Assembly: GCF_042453785.1 (NCBI RefSeq)
Contig: NC_091665.1
Coordinates: forward strand, 27,886,501-27,950,500
DNA from: Malus domestica
Lineage: Eukaryota; Streptophyta; Magnoliopsida; Rosales; Rosaceae
DNA: 64,000 bases
Direction: 5' to 3'
Shown: in pieces, positions 21,188 to 30,883 of the stretch
Layout: every line of letters begins with the position of its first letter
Position numbering within the stretch: the stretch's first letter is position 1
The notes under the pieces: model-generated
What the model saw: only the letters and a program-made list of their open reading frames with translations
What the model was told of the DNA's origin: nothing
The model's database searches: none
Translations under genes and position numbers: made by a program

Positions 21188-21530
21188 ATGTCATCATCGT
21201 CGACAACAAGCGTCCACGTCACGGCCCTGGACGGCCTGGTCAACGTGAACTCACTCTTCACCATCGCCGTCTTCGTGGGGCTTTCTCTGGCGACTCCGGG
21301 GCCACATCAATCTGAAGGTGTTGAGATTCGGGATGTTGGGGTAGGCTTTCGGGTCGGTCATGGGTTGCATGTTTCTGATGCTGTCGATGGTGAATGTGAT
21401 CCAGATCAGGCTGGGGATGCTGTCGTATGGCAGCAAATCCGCTGTCCATGCTGTGGCGGCGCTTGTTGTTTTGGTCACGACGGCTCTTTTGGTTTATATT
21501 TCTACTGCTGTTTATGGTTTTCTTCACTAG
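21188..21530 (+). pseudogene. MEE60-like gene, tandem copy 2 (broken)
   Basis: Starts with the same ATG and MSSSSTTSVHVTALDG sequence as copy 3 and stays colinear to LFTIAVFVGLSLATPG. It then jumps to the codons for 'HINLKVLRFGMLG' in another frame. Compared with copy 3, about 175 bp (28761-28935) are missing; the junction lies in CCGGG, present at both deletion ends, so a microhomology-mediated deletion is likely. 175 is not a multiple of three, so the rest is frameshifted and the second transmembrane segment is lost. The 5' region is also split by two transposons (18448-19724, 19929-21144). Certainly not functional as this protein. Confidence 0.9.
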
Positions 21531-21708
21531 CTGCTGTGCTGAAATTGTATATAATTTTGTCTCTGGATATTAGAATAATGGAATGTCAGTGGCGGTTTTC
21601 TCTGTAAATTGCACGGATTCTGTTGCTGAGAAGTTCTTTGTTTGAGATTTTAGGTGACCCTGTTTTGGTTGAGAGTGAAATCTTGAAAATATGGCAACTT
21701 GAGGGTGG
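21531..21708. other. 3' flank of gene copy 2
   Basis: Matches the copy 3 flank 29166-29370 ('gttctttgtttgagatttta', 'gagtgaaatcttgaaaatat'), then ends abruptly at 'ggcaacttg'. Confidence 0.6.
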
Positions 21709-22401
21709 TGAGGTCACCGGAGAATGAACCACGGTGGTGGAGGTCACGGTGATGGTCTCGGCGTCTCAACACCACGAGCACAGAGAAGGTGAGGGAGACA
21801 GAGGTTGAGGTAAGGGAGAGTAACAAGAAAGAGAGGAAGAGACGTGGTGGTTGGGGTGGTGCGTGGTGGGCGTCTCGCCGGAGTGGCGAGGGCATGCCGG
21901 TCTCGGTGCCAGAGTTTGCAGAGGAATAGAGCTGAGGGAATTGACAGGGAGATGGGGTGTCGACGTGTCGTGGCGGCACAAGAGAGGTGAGTGAAGAGAG
22001 GGAGCTGCGGAAATGTGCGGAGGAAATGGACACATGGCAGCAAGAGAGTGGTCCAAAAGTTTTAAAAATAAAAAAGAGAGTGTTAGGAAGAGAGAAGGGA
22101 CACGGGACGGGCAGGAGTGGGGTGTGGGCCCACGTGACTCACAAAACAAGCCACAAAATATCTCTAAACATGAAATTACCAAATTGTCCTTCATATTCAT
22201 AAATCTGTAAAATCTCCCTCGTAACTCTAAATTCGATTACGTGTTCATATCGTCGCGTACTACGCAATTACGCAAAAGAATGAGTCCTACATCTCTCTAA
22301 ACGATGGTCAACGAAAGTCAAAAACCTTGTCTTTAGGGGCATTTTCGTCAAATCATTTTTTTAAAATTAATAAAATAGTAAAATTAGGGATGGGTTGTCA
22401 C
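21709..22401. other. Unassigned 0.7-kb insertion between units 2 and 3
   Basis: Separates the copy 2 3' flank from the copy 3 5' flank, which resumes at 'gttcatgttataaaacattt'. The first 400 bp are G+C-rich with GGTGG and GAGAG runs; the rest is AT-rich with phrases such as 'aaattaccaaattgtccttc'. No TIR pair or coding domain is recognised; open frames on either strand look incidental. Confidence 0.4.
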
Positions 22402-22525
22402 AGTTCATGTTATAAAACATTTTGTAAAGGCCATCTCTTAAAAACATCAATTAAAATATAAGATCTTTTAATCATCAAACTGTATAAAAACATATGAAAT
22501 AATTTAGTAAAAGAATTACAAAACC

Positions 22526-23191
22526 TGTTGAATTTTGGCCAAGTGGCCATCACCTTTTGTATTAAACAAATAAAAAGAAAAAAAAGGGGAGACATCATGA
22601 TGTTGTTTCTTACTTTGTGATGATGACAAATGATGATGTTTGAGAATTATTTTTTCTTTGGCCATGTGGGAAGTCACGGGGTGACTTGAAGAATTTATTT
22701 AGCAGCAATTGCTGCTTGTGTGGTTAAAAGAAGAAAAGAGAGAGCTGAAGAGAGGAGAGAGCTGCAGAGAGAAGTTAGAGTTTTTTTCTGCAGAGAGCCC
22801 AAAAGGAAGAAGAAGCTGCTGCTTCATTTGGTTAGTAATCATCCACCAAAATAGGTGTTGTTGTAATAGTTTTGAGCTATATGTATAGAGAAGAAATTAT
22901 TCATTATATTTCTTCCTCTATTTGTTTCTTTGGTGTGTGAGAGCTATTGGGTGTATTGGGCTTTTGGGTTGTGAGATTGCCAACATTTTGTAAACTCCCA
23001 TTTGGTTGATAGTGGATTATTGGGTGAGCTCCTACTGCTCCGAGGACGTACTCCAGTTACACTGACTGTTGAGGAACCTCGTTAAAATCTTGGTGTTCTT
23101 TCATATTTTGTTCTTGCATTTTCATTTGATAAATTTCCTGTGGGTTAGCTTGAGTTGGTTCCAACGGGTTTGGTGCTATCCTAGCACAACA
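22526..23191 (+). repeat. Copia-2 5' LTR
   Basis: Starts TGTTGAATTTTGGCC and ends CTAGCACAACA. It contains a GA-rich stretch (22735-22820) and would hold promoter and polyadenylation signals. A TATA-like 'ctatatgtatagag' lies near 22877. It differs from the 3' LTR at about 22870-22874, 22998 and 23119-23120. Confidence 0.9.
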
Positions 23192-23193
23192 AT

Positions 23194-23205
23194 TGGTATC
23201 AGAGC
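23194..23205 (+). other. Copia-2 primer-binding site
   Basis: TGGTATCAGAGC, two bases after the 5' LTR; identical to the complement of the plant initiator tRNA-Met 3' region used by most Copia elements. Confidence 0.95.
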
Positions 23206-23240
23206 ACTGGTTGCTCTTGGGTACTGTCTAGTTGCCAAAG

Positions 23241-26200
23241 ATGTCAGACGGGCAAGATGAGAATCCTTTTGGAAGCACCTCCGGGTTTGCAAGAACTACG
23301 GTGCAAAATGCAAAGTTCGAAGTGGAAAAGTTTGATGGCACAAACAACTTCGGGATGTGGCAATGTGAGGTCAAAGATGTGTTGGCTCAACAAGATCTAC
23401 TTGCCGCTTTGGGAGAGAAGCCGGAAGCTATGTCGAAGCCGGAATGGGAGAAATTAAATTTGTGGGCTTGCTCTTCAATTCGGTTGTGCCTTGCAAAAAC
23501 TCAGAAGTATTTTGTGATGCGGGAGACGGTAGCAAGTGTGTTGTGGCAAAAATTGGAAGACAAGTATATGACGAAGAGTGCAGAGAACCGGCTACACTTG
23601 AAGAAAAAACTCTACCGCTTCCAATACAAAGAAGGTACAAAAATGATTAGACACCTTGATGCTTTTAATAAGTTGATTGCCGACTTGTTAAATTTAGATG
23701 AGGATATTAAGGATGAAGATAAGGCCTTAATATTGTTGAATTCCTTGCCGGACTCTTACGAGCATTTTGTTACCACTATTATGCATGGTAAAGAAACTGT
23801 GAAATTTGAAGATGTGTCAAATGCCTTGATGAATTATGAAATGAGGCATAGAGATAAAAATCATGATAGTACATCTGAAGCTTTATTTGTTAGAGGTAGA
23901 TCATCGGAGAGGAGGTCATCTTCTAGCAGAAAAAAATCACAGTCTCGGCCTAGAGGAAACTCTAAAGGTAGAAAACCTTTGGAAAGGGATGAATGTGCAT
24001 TTTGTCGTAATAAGGGCCATTGGAAGAAAGATTGTCCTAAATTGAAGACCAAAGGCAAAGAAAGTTCTGAAGCTAATGTTGCTGAGGTTGAAACAGATTT
24101 TTCTGATTTTGCTTTAACCACTTCTTCATCATTTGATTGTGCTACTAAGTGGGTGTTGGATACGGGTTGTACTCATCATATGACTCCTCATAAGGATTGG
24201 TTTTCAAGCTTGAAAGAGTTTGATGGTGGCGTTGTGTTCATGGGAGATGACAATCCTTGCACAACAAAAGGGATTGGTACAGTTCGTTTGAAGTTGCATG
24301 ATGGCATGGTTAAAGAGTTGACAGGTGTTCGGTATGTACCGAATTTGAAGAAAAATCTTATTTCTTTGGGTACTTTGGAATCCAAGGGTTTCAGGTTTCA
24401 TTCAGATGGACAGACATTGAAAGTTACTTATGGTGCACTTGTTGTGATGAAAGCTCCTAGATGTGGCCATTTGTATTTATTGCAGGGAAGCACTGTGACA
24501 GGTGAAGCATCTGTAGTCTCTGAAAATATGGGCACATCTGATTCAGATACTACTAGATTGTGGCATATGAGATTAGGCCATGCCGGTGAGAAAGCTCTAC
24601 AAGGGCTTGTGAAACAAGGTCTTCTAAAAGGTGCCACGACTTGTAAGCTTGATTTCTGCGAGCATTGTGTCTTGGGGAAGCAAACTAGAGTGAAGTTTGG
24701 TACTGCTGTACATCAGACGAAGGGCATTCTTGATTATGTGCATTCGGATGTTTGGGGTCCTACAAAGACTCCCTCTTTGAGTGGTAGACATTGGTTCGTG
24801 ACCTTTGTTGATGATTATTCAAGAAGGTCTTGGGTCTACACTATGAAGCACAAGAGTGAGGTGTTGAGCATTTTCTTGAGTTGGAAGAAAATGGTTGAGA
24901 ACCAGACTGGGAGAAAGATTAAGATTTTGAGATCGGATAATGGTGGTGAATACACATCCGATCCTTTCTTTAAAGTTTGCAAAGAGGAAGGAATTGTGAG
25001 ACATTTCAGTGTTCGGGGAACTCCACAACAAAATGGAGTTGCAGAAAGATTGAATCGAACCTTGCTTGAGAAGGTTAGATGTATGTTGTCTCAATCGGGT
25101 TTAAGCAAGTCATTTTGGGCAGAGGCAGTTAATTATGCATGTCACATCATCAACCGGTTACCCTCAGCTGCTGTTCAGGGTAAGACACCAATGGAGGTAT
25201 GGACTGGAAAACCTTCTTCTGATTATGATTATATCCATATTTTTGGTTCACCTGCTTATTTTCATGTGACTGAAAATAAACTTGATCCTAGAGCCAAAAA
25301 GGCTATCTTTCTTGGTTTTAGTAGTGGTGTCAAAGGTTACAGGTTGTGGTGTCCAGAGATGAAGAAACTGGTAATTAGTAGAGATGTGACATTTGACGAA
25401 GAAAGTATGTACAAAGTCTCTGAGAAGAATGTGAAAGATGTCCAACAGGTGGAGCTTGAGAAAGTTGCCTCTGGTACTTCAAATTCTATTTCCGCTGATG
25501 TCGAAGCCACTACAAGTGAAGAAGTGGGAGACCATGAGGATGTTGAAGAAGTTGAACTTGAAGATTCTATTCAAGTTGAAGAGCAAGTTTCACCTCAAGA
25601 GTCTATTGCCAAAAACAGAGGAAATAGACAAATTACCAAGCCAGCTCGGTATAGTGACTATGTTTCTTTTGTTCTTCCTATTATCACTGATGATATTCCA
25701 TCTAATTTCGAGGAAGCCATTGAGAGTGAGGAGAAGAAGAGGTGGTGCAATGCCATGGGTGATGAGATGAATTCTCTCTTGAAGAACAAGACGTGGGAGT
25801 TAGCTAAATTGCCTAAGGGCAAGAAAGCTATCGGTTGCAAATGGGTGTATGCCAAGAAGGAAGATGCTGATGAGAAAAGCAATGTGAGATTTAAAGCAAG
25901 ATTAGTTGCTAAAGGGTATGCACAAAAGGAGGGCATTGACTACAATGAAATATTTTCTCCAGTTGTGAAGCACTCCTCAATTCGTATTATGTTAGCTCTT
26001 GTTGCACAATATGATCTTGAGCTTGTGCAACTTGATGTGAAGACGGCTTTCCTACATGGTGATTTGAATGAAGAGATTTATATGTGTCAACCGGATGGGT
26101 ATATAGTGAAAGGGAAAGAAAATTTGTTTTGCAAATTGAAGAAATCACTTTATGGCTTGAAGCAATCTCCAAGGCAATGGTATTTGAGGTTTGATAAATT

Positions 26201-27272
26201 TATGAGAGGCCAAAATTATTCTAGAAATCAATATGATCATTGTGTGTACTTCAAGAAGTTGCAAGATGGGTCTTTCATTTATTTATTGATATATGTTGAT
26301 GATATGTTGATTGCCTCAAAAAATGTTGAAGAGATTGAAAAATTGAAGAAGCAAATGAAGAATGAGTTTGAGATGAAGGATCTTGGTGAAGCGAAGAAGA
26401 TCCTTGGCATGGAGATCACTAGAGATAGAGAGAAGGGTTTGGTCAGTTTGAATCAAAGACAATACCTTGAGAAGTTGATTCGGAAGTTTGGAGTTCATGA
26501 TTCAACCAAACCGGTTAGTACCCCTTTGGCTCCTCATTTTAAATTGAGTTCTCTACAATGTCCTAAAAATGATAAAGAGAAGCTGCAAATGAAAAATATA
26601 CCATATGCAAATTTAGTTGGTAGTTTGATGTATGCAATGGTATGCTCTAGACCGGATATTGCTCATGCAGTTGGCATGGTGAGTCGATATATGCATAATC
26701 CAGGTAAAGAGCACTGGCAAGCAGCTAAGTGGATATTGAGATATCTCCATGGTACTCGAGATGTTGGTTTATGCTTTGAGAGAGATGACTCTGGTATTGG
26801 TCATTTTGCAGTTGGTTATGTTGATTCAGATTATGCAGGTGATCTGGATGGAAGGAAGTCTACTACAGGCTATGTGTTTACTATGGCTAAAGGACCAGTT
26901 TGTTGGAGGTCTATTTTGCAGTCGTCTGTTGCCTTGTCTACTACAGAGGCTGAATATATGGCAGTTGCTGAAGCTATAAAGGAGGCCATTTGGATACATG
27001 GGCTGATTAGAGATTTAGGGGTTGATCAGAAGCAGGTGGAGGTACATTGTGATAGTCAGAGTGCCATTTATTTGGCTAAGTATCAGGTTCATCATGCGAG
27101 GACCAAGCACATAGATGTGCGTTATCACTTTGTTCGTGAAATTGTTGGTGAAGGGGAAATCATTCTCCAGAAGATTCCAACTAAAGACAACCCCGCTGAT
27201 ATGTTGACTAAGGTTGTTGGTGTAGCCAAGTTTGTTCATTGCTTGAACTTGGCTCACATTTTGCCTATATAA
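23241..27272 (+). CDS. Copia-2 Gag-Pol polyprotein
   Basis: 1,343 residues, uninterrupted, beginning at the first ATG after the primer-binding site (MSDGQDENPFGSTSG). Domains in order: gag capsid (about 20-210); CCHC zinc knuckle CAFCRNKGHWKKDC at 252-265; aspartic protease with DTG at 307 (many relatives have DSG); integrase with the LWHMRLGH...CEHC zinc part and catalytic D503, D566 and E602, giving exact D-35-E spacing; Copia reverse transcriptase (QLDVKTAFLHGDL, YVDD at 1018-1021); RNase H with D1195 (VDSDYAGDLDGRKSTTGYVF), TEAEY and the C-terminal TKHIDVRYH. It makes virus-like-particle proteins and the enzymes for reverse transcription and integration. Closest remembered relatives are TNT1-type plant Copia elements. 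No broken motif is visible. Confidence 0.95.
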   Translation: MSDGQDENPFGSTSGFARTTVQNAKFEVEKFDGTNNFGMWQCEVKDVLAQQDLLAALGEKPEAMSKPEWEKLNLWACSSIRLCLAKTQKYFVMRETVASVLWQKLEDKYMTKSAENRLHLKKKLYRFQYKEGTKMIRHLDAFNKLIADLLNLDEDIKDEDKALILLNSLPDSYEHFVTTIMHGKETVKFEDVSNALMNYEMRHRDKNHDSTSEALFVRGRSSERRSSSSRKKSQSRPRGNSKGRKPLERDECAFCRNKGHWKKDCPKLKTKGKESSEANVAEVETDFSDFALTTSSSFDCATKWVLDTGCTHHMTPHKDWFSSLKEFDGGVVFMGDDNPCTTKGIGTVRLKLHDGMVKELTGVRYVPNLKKNLISLGTLESKGFRFHSDGQTLKVTYGALVVMKAPRCGHLYLLQGSTVTGEASVVSENMGTSDSDTTRLWHMRLGHAGEKALQGLVKQGLLKGATTCKLDFCEHCVLGKQTRVKFGTAVHQTKGILDYVHSDVWGPTKTPSLSGRHWFVTFVDDYSRRSWVYTMKHKSEVLSIFLSWKKMVENQTGRKIKILRSDNGGEYTSDPFFKVCKEEGIVRHFSVRGTPQQNGVAERLNRTLLEKVRCMLSQSGLSKSFWAEAVNYACHIINRLPSAAVQGKTPMEVWTGKPSSDYDYIHIFGSPAYFHVTENKLDPRAKKAIFLGFSSGVKGYRLWCPEMKKLVISRDVTFDEESMYKVSEKNVKDVQQVELEKVASGTSNSISADVEATTSEEVGDHEDVEEVELEDSIQVEEQVSPQESIAKNRGNRQITKPARYSDYVSFVLPIITDDIPSNFEEAIESEEKKRWCNAMGDEMNSLLKNKTWELAKLPKGKKAIGCKWVYAKKEDADEKSNVRFKARLVAKGYAQKEGIDYNEIFSPVVKHSSIRIMLALVAQYDLELVQLDVKTAFLHGDLNEEIYMCQPDGYIVKGKENLFCKLKKSLYGLKQSPRQWYLRFDKFMRGQNYSRNQYDHCVYFKKLQDGSFIYLLIYVDDMLIASKNVEEIEKLKKQMKNEFEMKDLGEAKKILGMEITRDREKGLVSLNQRQYLEKLIRKFGVHDSTKPVSTPLAPHFKLSSLQCPKNDKEKLQMKNIPYANLVGSLMYAMVCSRPDIAHAVGMVSRYMHNPGKEHWQAAKWILRYLHGTRDVGLCFERDDSGIGHFAVGYVDSDYAGDLDGRKSTTGYVFTMAKGPVCWRSILQSSVALSTTEAEYMAVAEAIKEAIWIHGLIRDLGVDQKQVEVHCDSQSAIYLAKYQVHHARTKHIDVRYHFVREIVGEGEIILQKIPTKDNPADMLTKVVGVAKFVHCLNLAHILPI

Positions 27273-27398
27273 AGAAGGCGTTGAGCAGTAGGAGTTTTGG
27301 AGCATTTGGCTCGGCATGAGTTGTTCTCTTGCTAGTATTTGGGAGTGATTTTTTGGGTCAATTGTGTTGGTTGGCTTATCATGGCGTTTTCGGAACTT

Positions 27399-27413
27399 GG
27401 CCAAGGTGGAGAT
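27399..27413 (+). other. Copia-2 polypurine tract
   Basis: GGCCAAGGTGGAGAT immediately before the 3' LTR; expected primer site for plus-strand DNA synthesis. Confidence 0.7.
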
Positions 27414-28079
27414 TGTTGAATTTTGGCCAAGTGGCCATCACCTTTTGTATTAAACAAATAAAAAGAAAAAAAAGGGGAGACATCATGATGTTGTTTCTTA
27501 CTTTGTGATGATGACAAATGATGATGTTTGAGAATTATTTTTTCTTTGGCCATGTGGGAAGTCACGGGGTGACTTGAAGAATTTATTTAGCAGCAATTGC
27601 TGCTTGTGTGGTTAAAAGAAGAAAAGAGAGAGCTGAAGAGAGGAGAGAGCTGCAGAGAGAAGTTAGAGTTTTTTTCTGCAGAGAGCCCAAAAGGAAGAAG
27701 AAGCTGCTGCTTCATTTGGTTAGTAATCATCCACCAAAATAGGTGTTGTTGTAATAGCTTTAAGCTATATGTATAGAGAAGAAATTATTCATTATATTTC
27801 TTCCTCTATTTGTTTCTTTGGTGTGTGAGAGCTATTGGGTGTATTGGGCTTTTGGGTTGTGAGATTGCCAACATTTTGTAAACTCTCATTTGGTTGATAG
27901 TGGATTATTGGGTGAGCTCCTACTGCTCCGAGGACGTACTCCAGTTACACTGACTGTTGAGGAACCTCGTTAAAATCTTGGTGTTCTTTCATATTTTGTT
28001 CTTGCAAATTCATTTGATAAATTTCCTGTGGGTTAGCTTGAGTTGGTTCCAACGGGTTTGGTGCTATCCTAGCACAACA
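27414..28079 (+). repeat. Copia-2 3' LTR
   Basis: 666 bp, same length as the 5' LTR; five substitutions counted by eye (t/c and g/a near 27758-27762, c/t near 27886, tt/aa near 28007). The target duplication AAACC follows. Confidence 0.9.
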
Positions 28080-28118
28080 AAACCATCTATCTAGCTACGA
28101 TAATTAACTAGACGACTT

Positions 28119-28270
28119 TATTTTCTATTGATCGTTTTTTTCAGTTGACAACGGGGCATAATCCCACATTTTCTATAGATCGTTTTTTTTCAGTTGACAA
28201 CGAGGCATAGTGCCAAAAGAAAATGATTTTCTATTGATCCTTTTTTTCAGTTGACAACGGGGCATAATGG
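28119..28270. repeat. Triplicated poly(T) segment upstream of copy 3
   Basis: Three head-to-tail copies of a unit reading roughly TTTTCTATTGATC, a T-run, then CAGTTGACAACGGGGCATA. Unit 1 (about 800-855) has it once. The expansion is therefore specific to tandem unit 3. Confidence 0.8.
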
Positions 28271-28490
28271 CAACAGAAAATGAAGATTACATAAGAATAT
28301 AGCCAACCTCGCTCAAGAGAAAATCGAAAATCCAATAACAAGAAGCAAAAGCATCTTCCTCTGTTCCCCTTCGCCTTCCCTCCCCTTTCCTTCCATCTTC
28401 TCAAGAAACAAACAGAAACCACTGCAAGCAACAACATTAGCAAGATAATAAAGAAATACATAAACCAAGCACCATTACAATCTCGACGCC

Positions 28491-28553
28491 ATGGATGAGT
28501 ACGGCATACAACCTCTCTCTATCAAGATTTCGGCTTCACAATTTGACATCTGA
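28491..28553 (+). CDS. Upstream ORF in the leader of gene copy 3
   Basis: A 20-codon ORF (MDEYGIQPLSIKISASQFDI) that begins at an ATG 156 bp before the copy 3 start and ends before a likely 5'UTR acceptor (tttccag, 28591-28597). Copy 2 retains a similar frame (MDEYGIQPLS start). Copy 1 lacks the ATG: its leader reads 'ctcgaagtacgacatacaac' there. It could reduce translation of the main ORF; whether it is transcribed is unknown. Confidence 0.35.
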   Translation: MDEYGIQPLSIKISASQFDI

Positions 28554-28646
28554 AAGTGAAAAATTATTCTTTTTGTGTCTTTTCTCTTGATTTCCAGATC
28601 AGACGACTACCCAAGGGAGAGCAACACCCGAGACTGCCGGGAAGTG

Positions 28647-29165
28647 ATGTCATCATCGTCGACAACAAGCGTCCACGTCACGGCCCTGGACGGCCTGGTC
28701 AACGTGAACTCACTCTTCACCATCGCCGTCTTCGTGGGGCTTTCTCTGGCGACTCCAGGGCAGAGGAGCCTCGCAAACCGGATATCCTGCGACGCCGGGA
28801 ACGACGTGGCGAAGAAGCTGCTGGTGTTCGAGGTTGTCTCCTTCAGCTTCTTCCTGTTCTCATCGCTGGTGGCGCAGGGACTGAAGTTGGCGATCAACCT
28901 GCTCAACAGCAAGAATGTAGAGGACGCGTTCCGGGGTCACATCAATCTGAAGGTGTTGAGATTCGGGATGTTGGGGTCGGCTTTTGGATCGGTCTTGGGT
29001 TGCGTGTTTCTGGTGCTGTCGATGGTGAATGTGATCCAGATCAGGCTGGGGCTGCTGTCGTGTGGCAGCAAATCCGCCATCCATGCTGTGGCGGTGCTTG
29101 TTGTTTTGGTCACGACGGCTCTTTTGGTTTATATTTCTACTGCTGTTTATGCTTTTCTTCACTAG
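28647..29165 (+). CDS. MEE60-like membrane protein, tandem copy 3
   Basis: 172 residues, uninterrupted, beginning MSSSSTTSVHVTALDGLVNV. Same family as 1518-2036 (see there for the family note). Four hydrophobic segments at about 19-36, 58-78, 103-128 and 142-168, with a conserved cysteine pair region (RISCDAG near 48 and LSCGSKSA near 138). The ATG is set by alignment with copies 1 and 2; a 5'UTR intron is likely because a strong acceptor (cttgatttccag) lies 50 bp upstream. Differences from copy 1 are mostly conservative (VEDAFRGHINLK versus VKEALHTNINMK). This copy keeps its own 3' flank and looks like the least disturbed member, but Copia-2 lies 0.57 kb upstream. Confidence 0.82.
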   Translation: MSSSSTTSVHVTALDGLVNVNSLFTIAVFVGLSLATPGQRSLANRISCDAGNDVAKKLLVFEVVSFSFFLFSSLVAQGLKLAINLLNSKNVEDAFRGHINLKVLRFGMLGSAFGSVLGCVFLVLSMVNVIQIRLGLLSCGSKSAIHAVAVLVVLVTTALLVYISTAVYAFLH

Positions 29166-30250
29166 CTGCTGAATCCACTTTTATATTTATCTAAGTTTCT
29201 CGTTCGATATCATGAAATTTGTATATATTTTGTCTCGGATATTGGAATAATGGAATGTCAGTGTGGCAGTATTCCCTATGAATTGCACGGATTCTGTTGC
29301 TGAGAGGTTTTCTTTGTTTGAGATTTTAGGTGACCCTGTTTTGGTTGAGAGTGAAATCTTTAAAATATGGCAACTTGGAATAGAATATGCTTCATTAGAG
29401 TACTAAGGTAATGTTGGTTGGACACTTGTAATGAGGGTTTATGGAAACTTACCTACATTGGAGATGACCTTGTGGTGATCTCACAGCCAGTCACACATGC
29501 GTTGTCATGTGGAGTAGGACACTCGGTCGCATTAATGTTTTAAGATATTGTCACGATAGCATCCCGTTGCAATATCCACTGATTCTATCCAGTTGCTGCT
29601 GGTGTTGAATGTTTGATTAGATTATGATTGATTTCGATCACATTACAAACTTACCTGAGAAAACAAAGCCGTCATTTCATCCGAACTAGTCGCTGAAGCA
29701 AAATATGGTTGAATTTTGTACGACACCATCAGATGATGTTAGAGTACGGTTTTTGGTGTCAGTTGCTAATTGTTTTTGTTTGAACTAGGTTCTCACTGTC
29801 GGGACCTCGGGACCCAGCATTATGATTGGCTTGCTTATTCGTTGTATGCCGAATAGCATAACGGATGACATTTAGGAACCTCAACCGTGTCTACGAGCAA
29901 TATTGGGCGGTGCGCTGGTCGGTATTGTAATCGGCACATGACAACCCCCAAGAAGTCGTATGCCCGCCCCCTAACCTCCAACGGGTGCCGAGAAGAAGCT
30001 TGTTTAGTGCGCCAAGGGTGCGAGCACCGGGGACGATTGGGAGCTTGTTTAGCCGTAATAAATCTATATGAACTCGGATTGACATGTTCATCAGTTGCGT
30101 TGGACTCGTTTCAACCTCCCGATATGGTCTTGCGTTTGAGACCCTTGTTTTTCGTTTGTTGAACATTTCTACTCGAATCGGACTCGTGCTTGACTTTGGG
30201 ACTGGAGTTTCCACAAACAACTAGAGAAGCGAAATTATTATCTCATTTCA
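29166..30250. other. 3' flank of gene copy 3
   Basis: Colinear with 12865-13600 (displaced flank of copy 1) except for about 0.25 kb at 29787-30050 that copy 1 lacks or has diverged from. No gene is recognised. It marks the right end of the tandem repeat region. Confidence 0.55.
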
Positions 30251-30699
30251 ATTTTTATTTTCAGGTCTCTCGATTTATAATAATAATAATAAATAACCAT
30301 GAATGTTGGAGATAAAATAGATTAGAAAGAGATAAGAGAGACGAGATAGATTGGGAGGCGAAATAAGGGAAGTGAATTTCATATCTCATTGTCTCCTTCT
30401 GCACTCCTCCCTTTGTCTGTGTCCTTGATTTACTCTGAGTCGTATGGCTAGAAAAAGAGGGAGGAGCGAGATAACGGGAGGGTCAAAAATCACTTTGCTA
30501 AATTAAAATGAAATTGAAGAAAAATAATAGAGTACGCAAAAGATTATGGAGTTAGAAGAACTTGCTACTTATACGTATGCTATTTGTACAACCTAATAAG
30601 GGTAAATCAACCGAAAAACTAAAAAACAAAAAACAAAGAACGAAAACTACAGGATAATTTAGTTTGTGCTCAACCGAAAACTGAGATCTTCAGTTTTTC

Positions 30700-30815
30700 T
30701 TTTAACAAGATGATAATTTAAACTACTCTTATCTAATCTATGGGGAGGGGATTTGAACTCAGATGCAAGAGGCAGACACATTGCCTTGACCAACTGACCA
30801 GACCCACATTTGCAA
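30700..30815 (-). mobile_element. tRNA-derived SINE candidate
   Basis: On the minus strand: a Pol III A-box-like TGGTCAGTTGGTCAAGG and a B-box-like GAGTTCAAATCCCC about 40 bp later (30747-30760), followed by a pyrimidine/AT tail. This is the layout of plant SINEs. It lies just 3' of the FRF-A gene, possibly in its 3'UTR. Confidence 0.5.
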
Positions 30816-30883
30816 ATTAAGTCTTGAATACAGGGAATAGCGTATGAAAGGAGCTGAAACAATCAAGCAGCCTTTTAACCGTT

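Larger units (their letters stand above)
22526..28079 (+). mobile_element. Copia-2, an intact young Copia LTR retrotransposon
   Basis: A complete 5,554-bp element: two 666-bp LTRs (22526-23191 and 27414-28079) with TG...CA ends, a 5-bp target duplication AAACC (22521-22525 and 28080-28084), a perfect initiator-Met primer-binding site (23194-23205), one uninterrupted Gag-Pol frame (23241-27272) and a purine tract before the 3' LTR. I count 5 differences between the LTRs by eye, about 0.75 percent, so it inserted recently compared with Copia-1. It lies in the 5' flank of tandem unit 3, 0.57 kb upstream of the copy 3 ATG. It has everything needed for autonomy that can be read from sequence; activity is not shown. 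Confidence 0.95.

Noticed and set aside
21644-22200. Long minus-strand frames rich in Pro, Ser, His and Leu
   Set aside because: They are the reverse of a GGTGG/GAGAG-rich segment; several frames are open at once and none has a domain.
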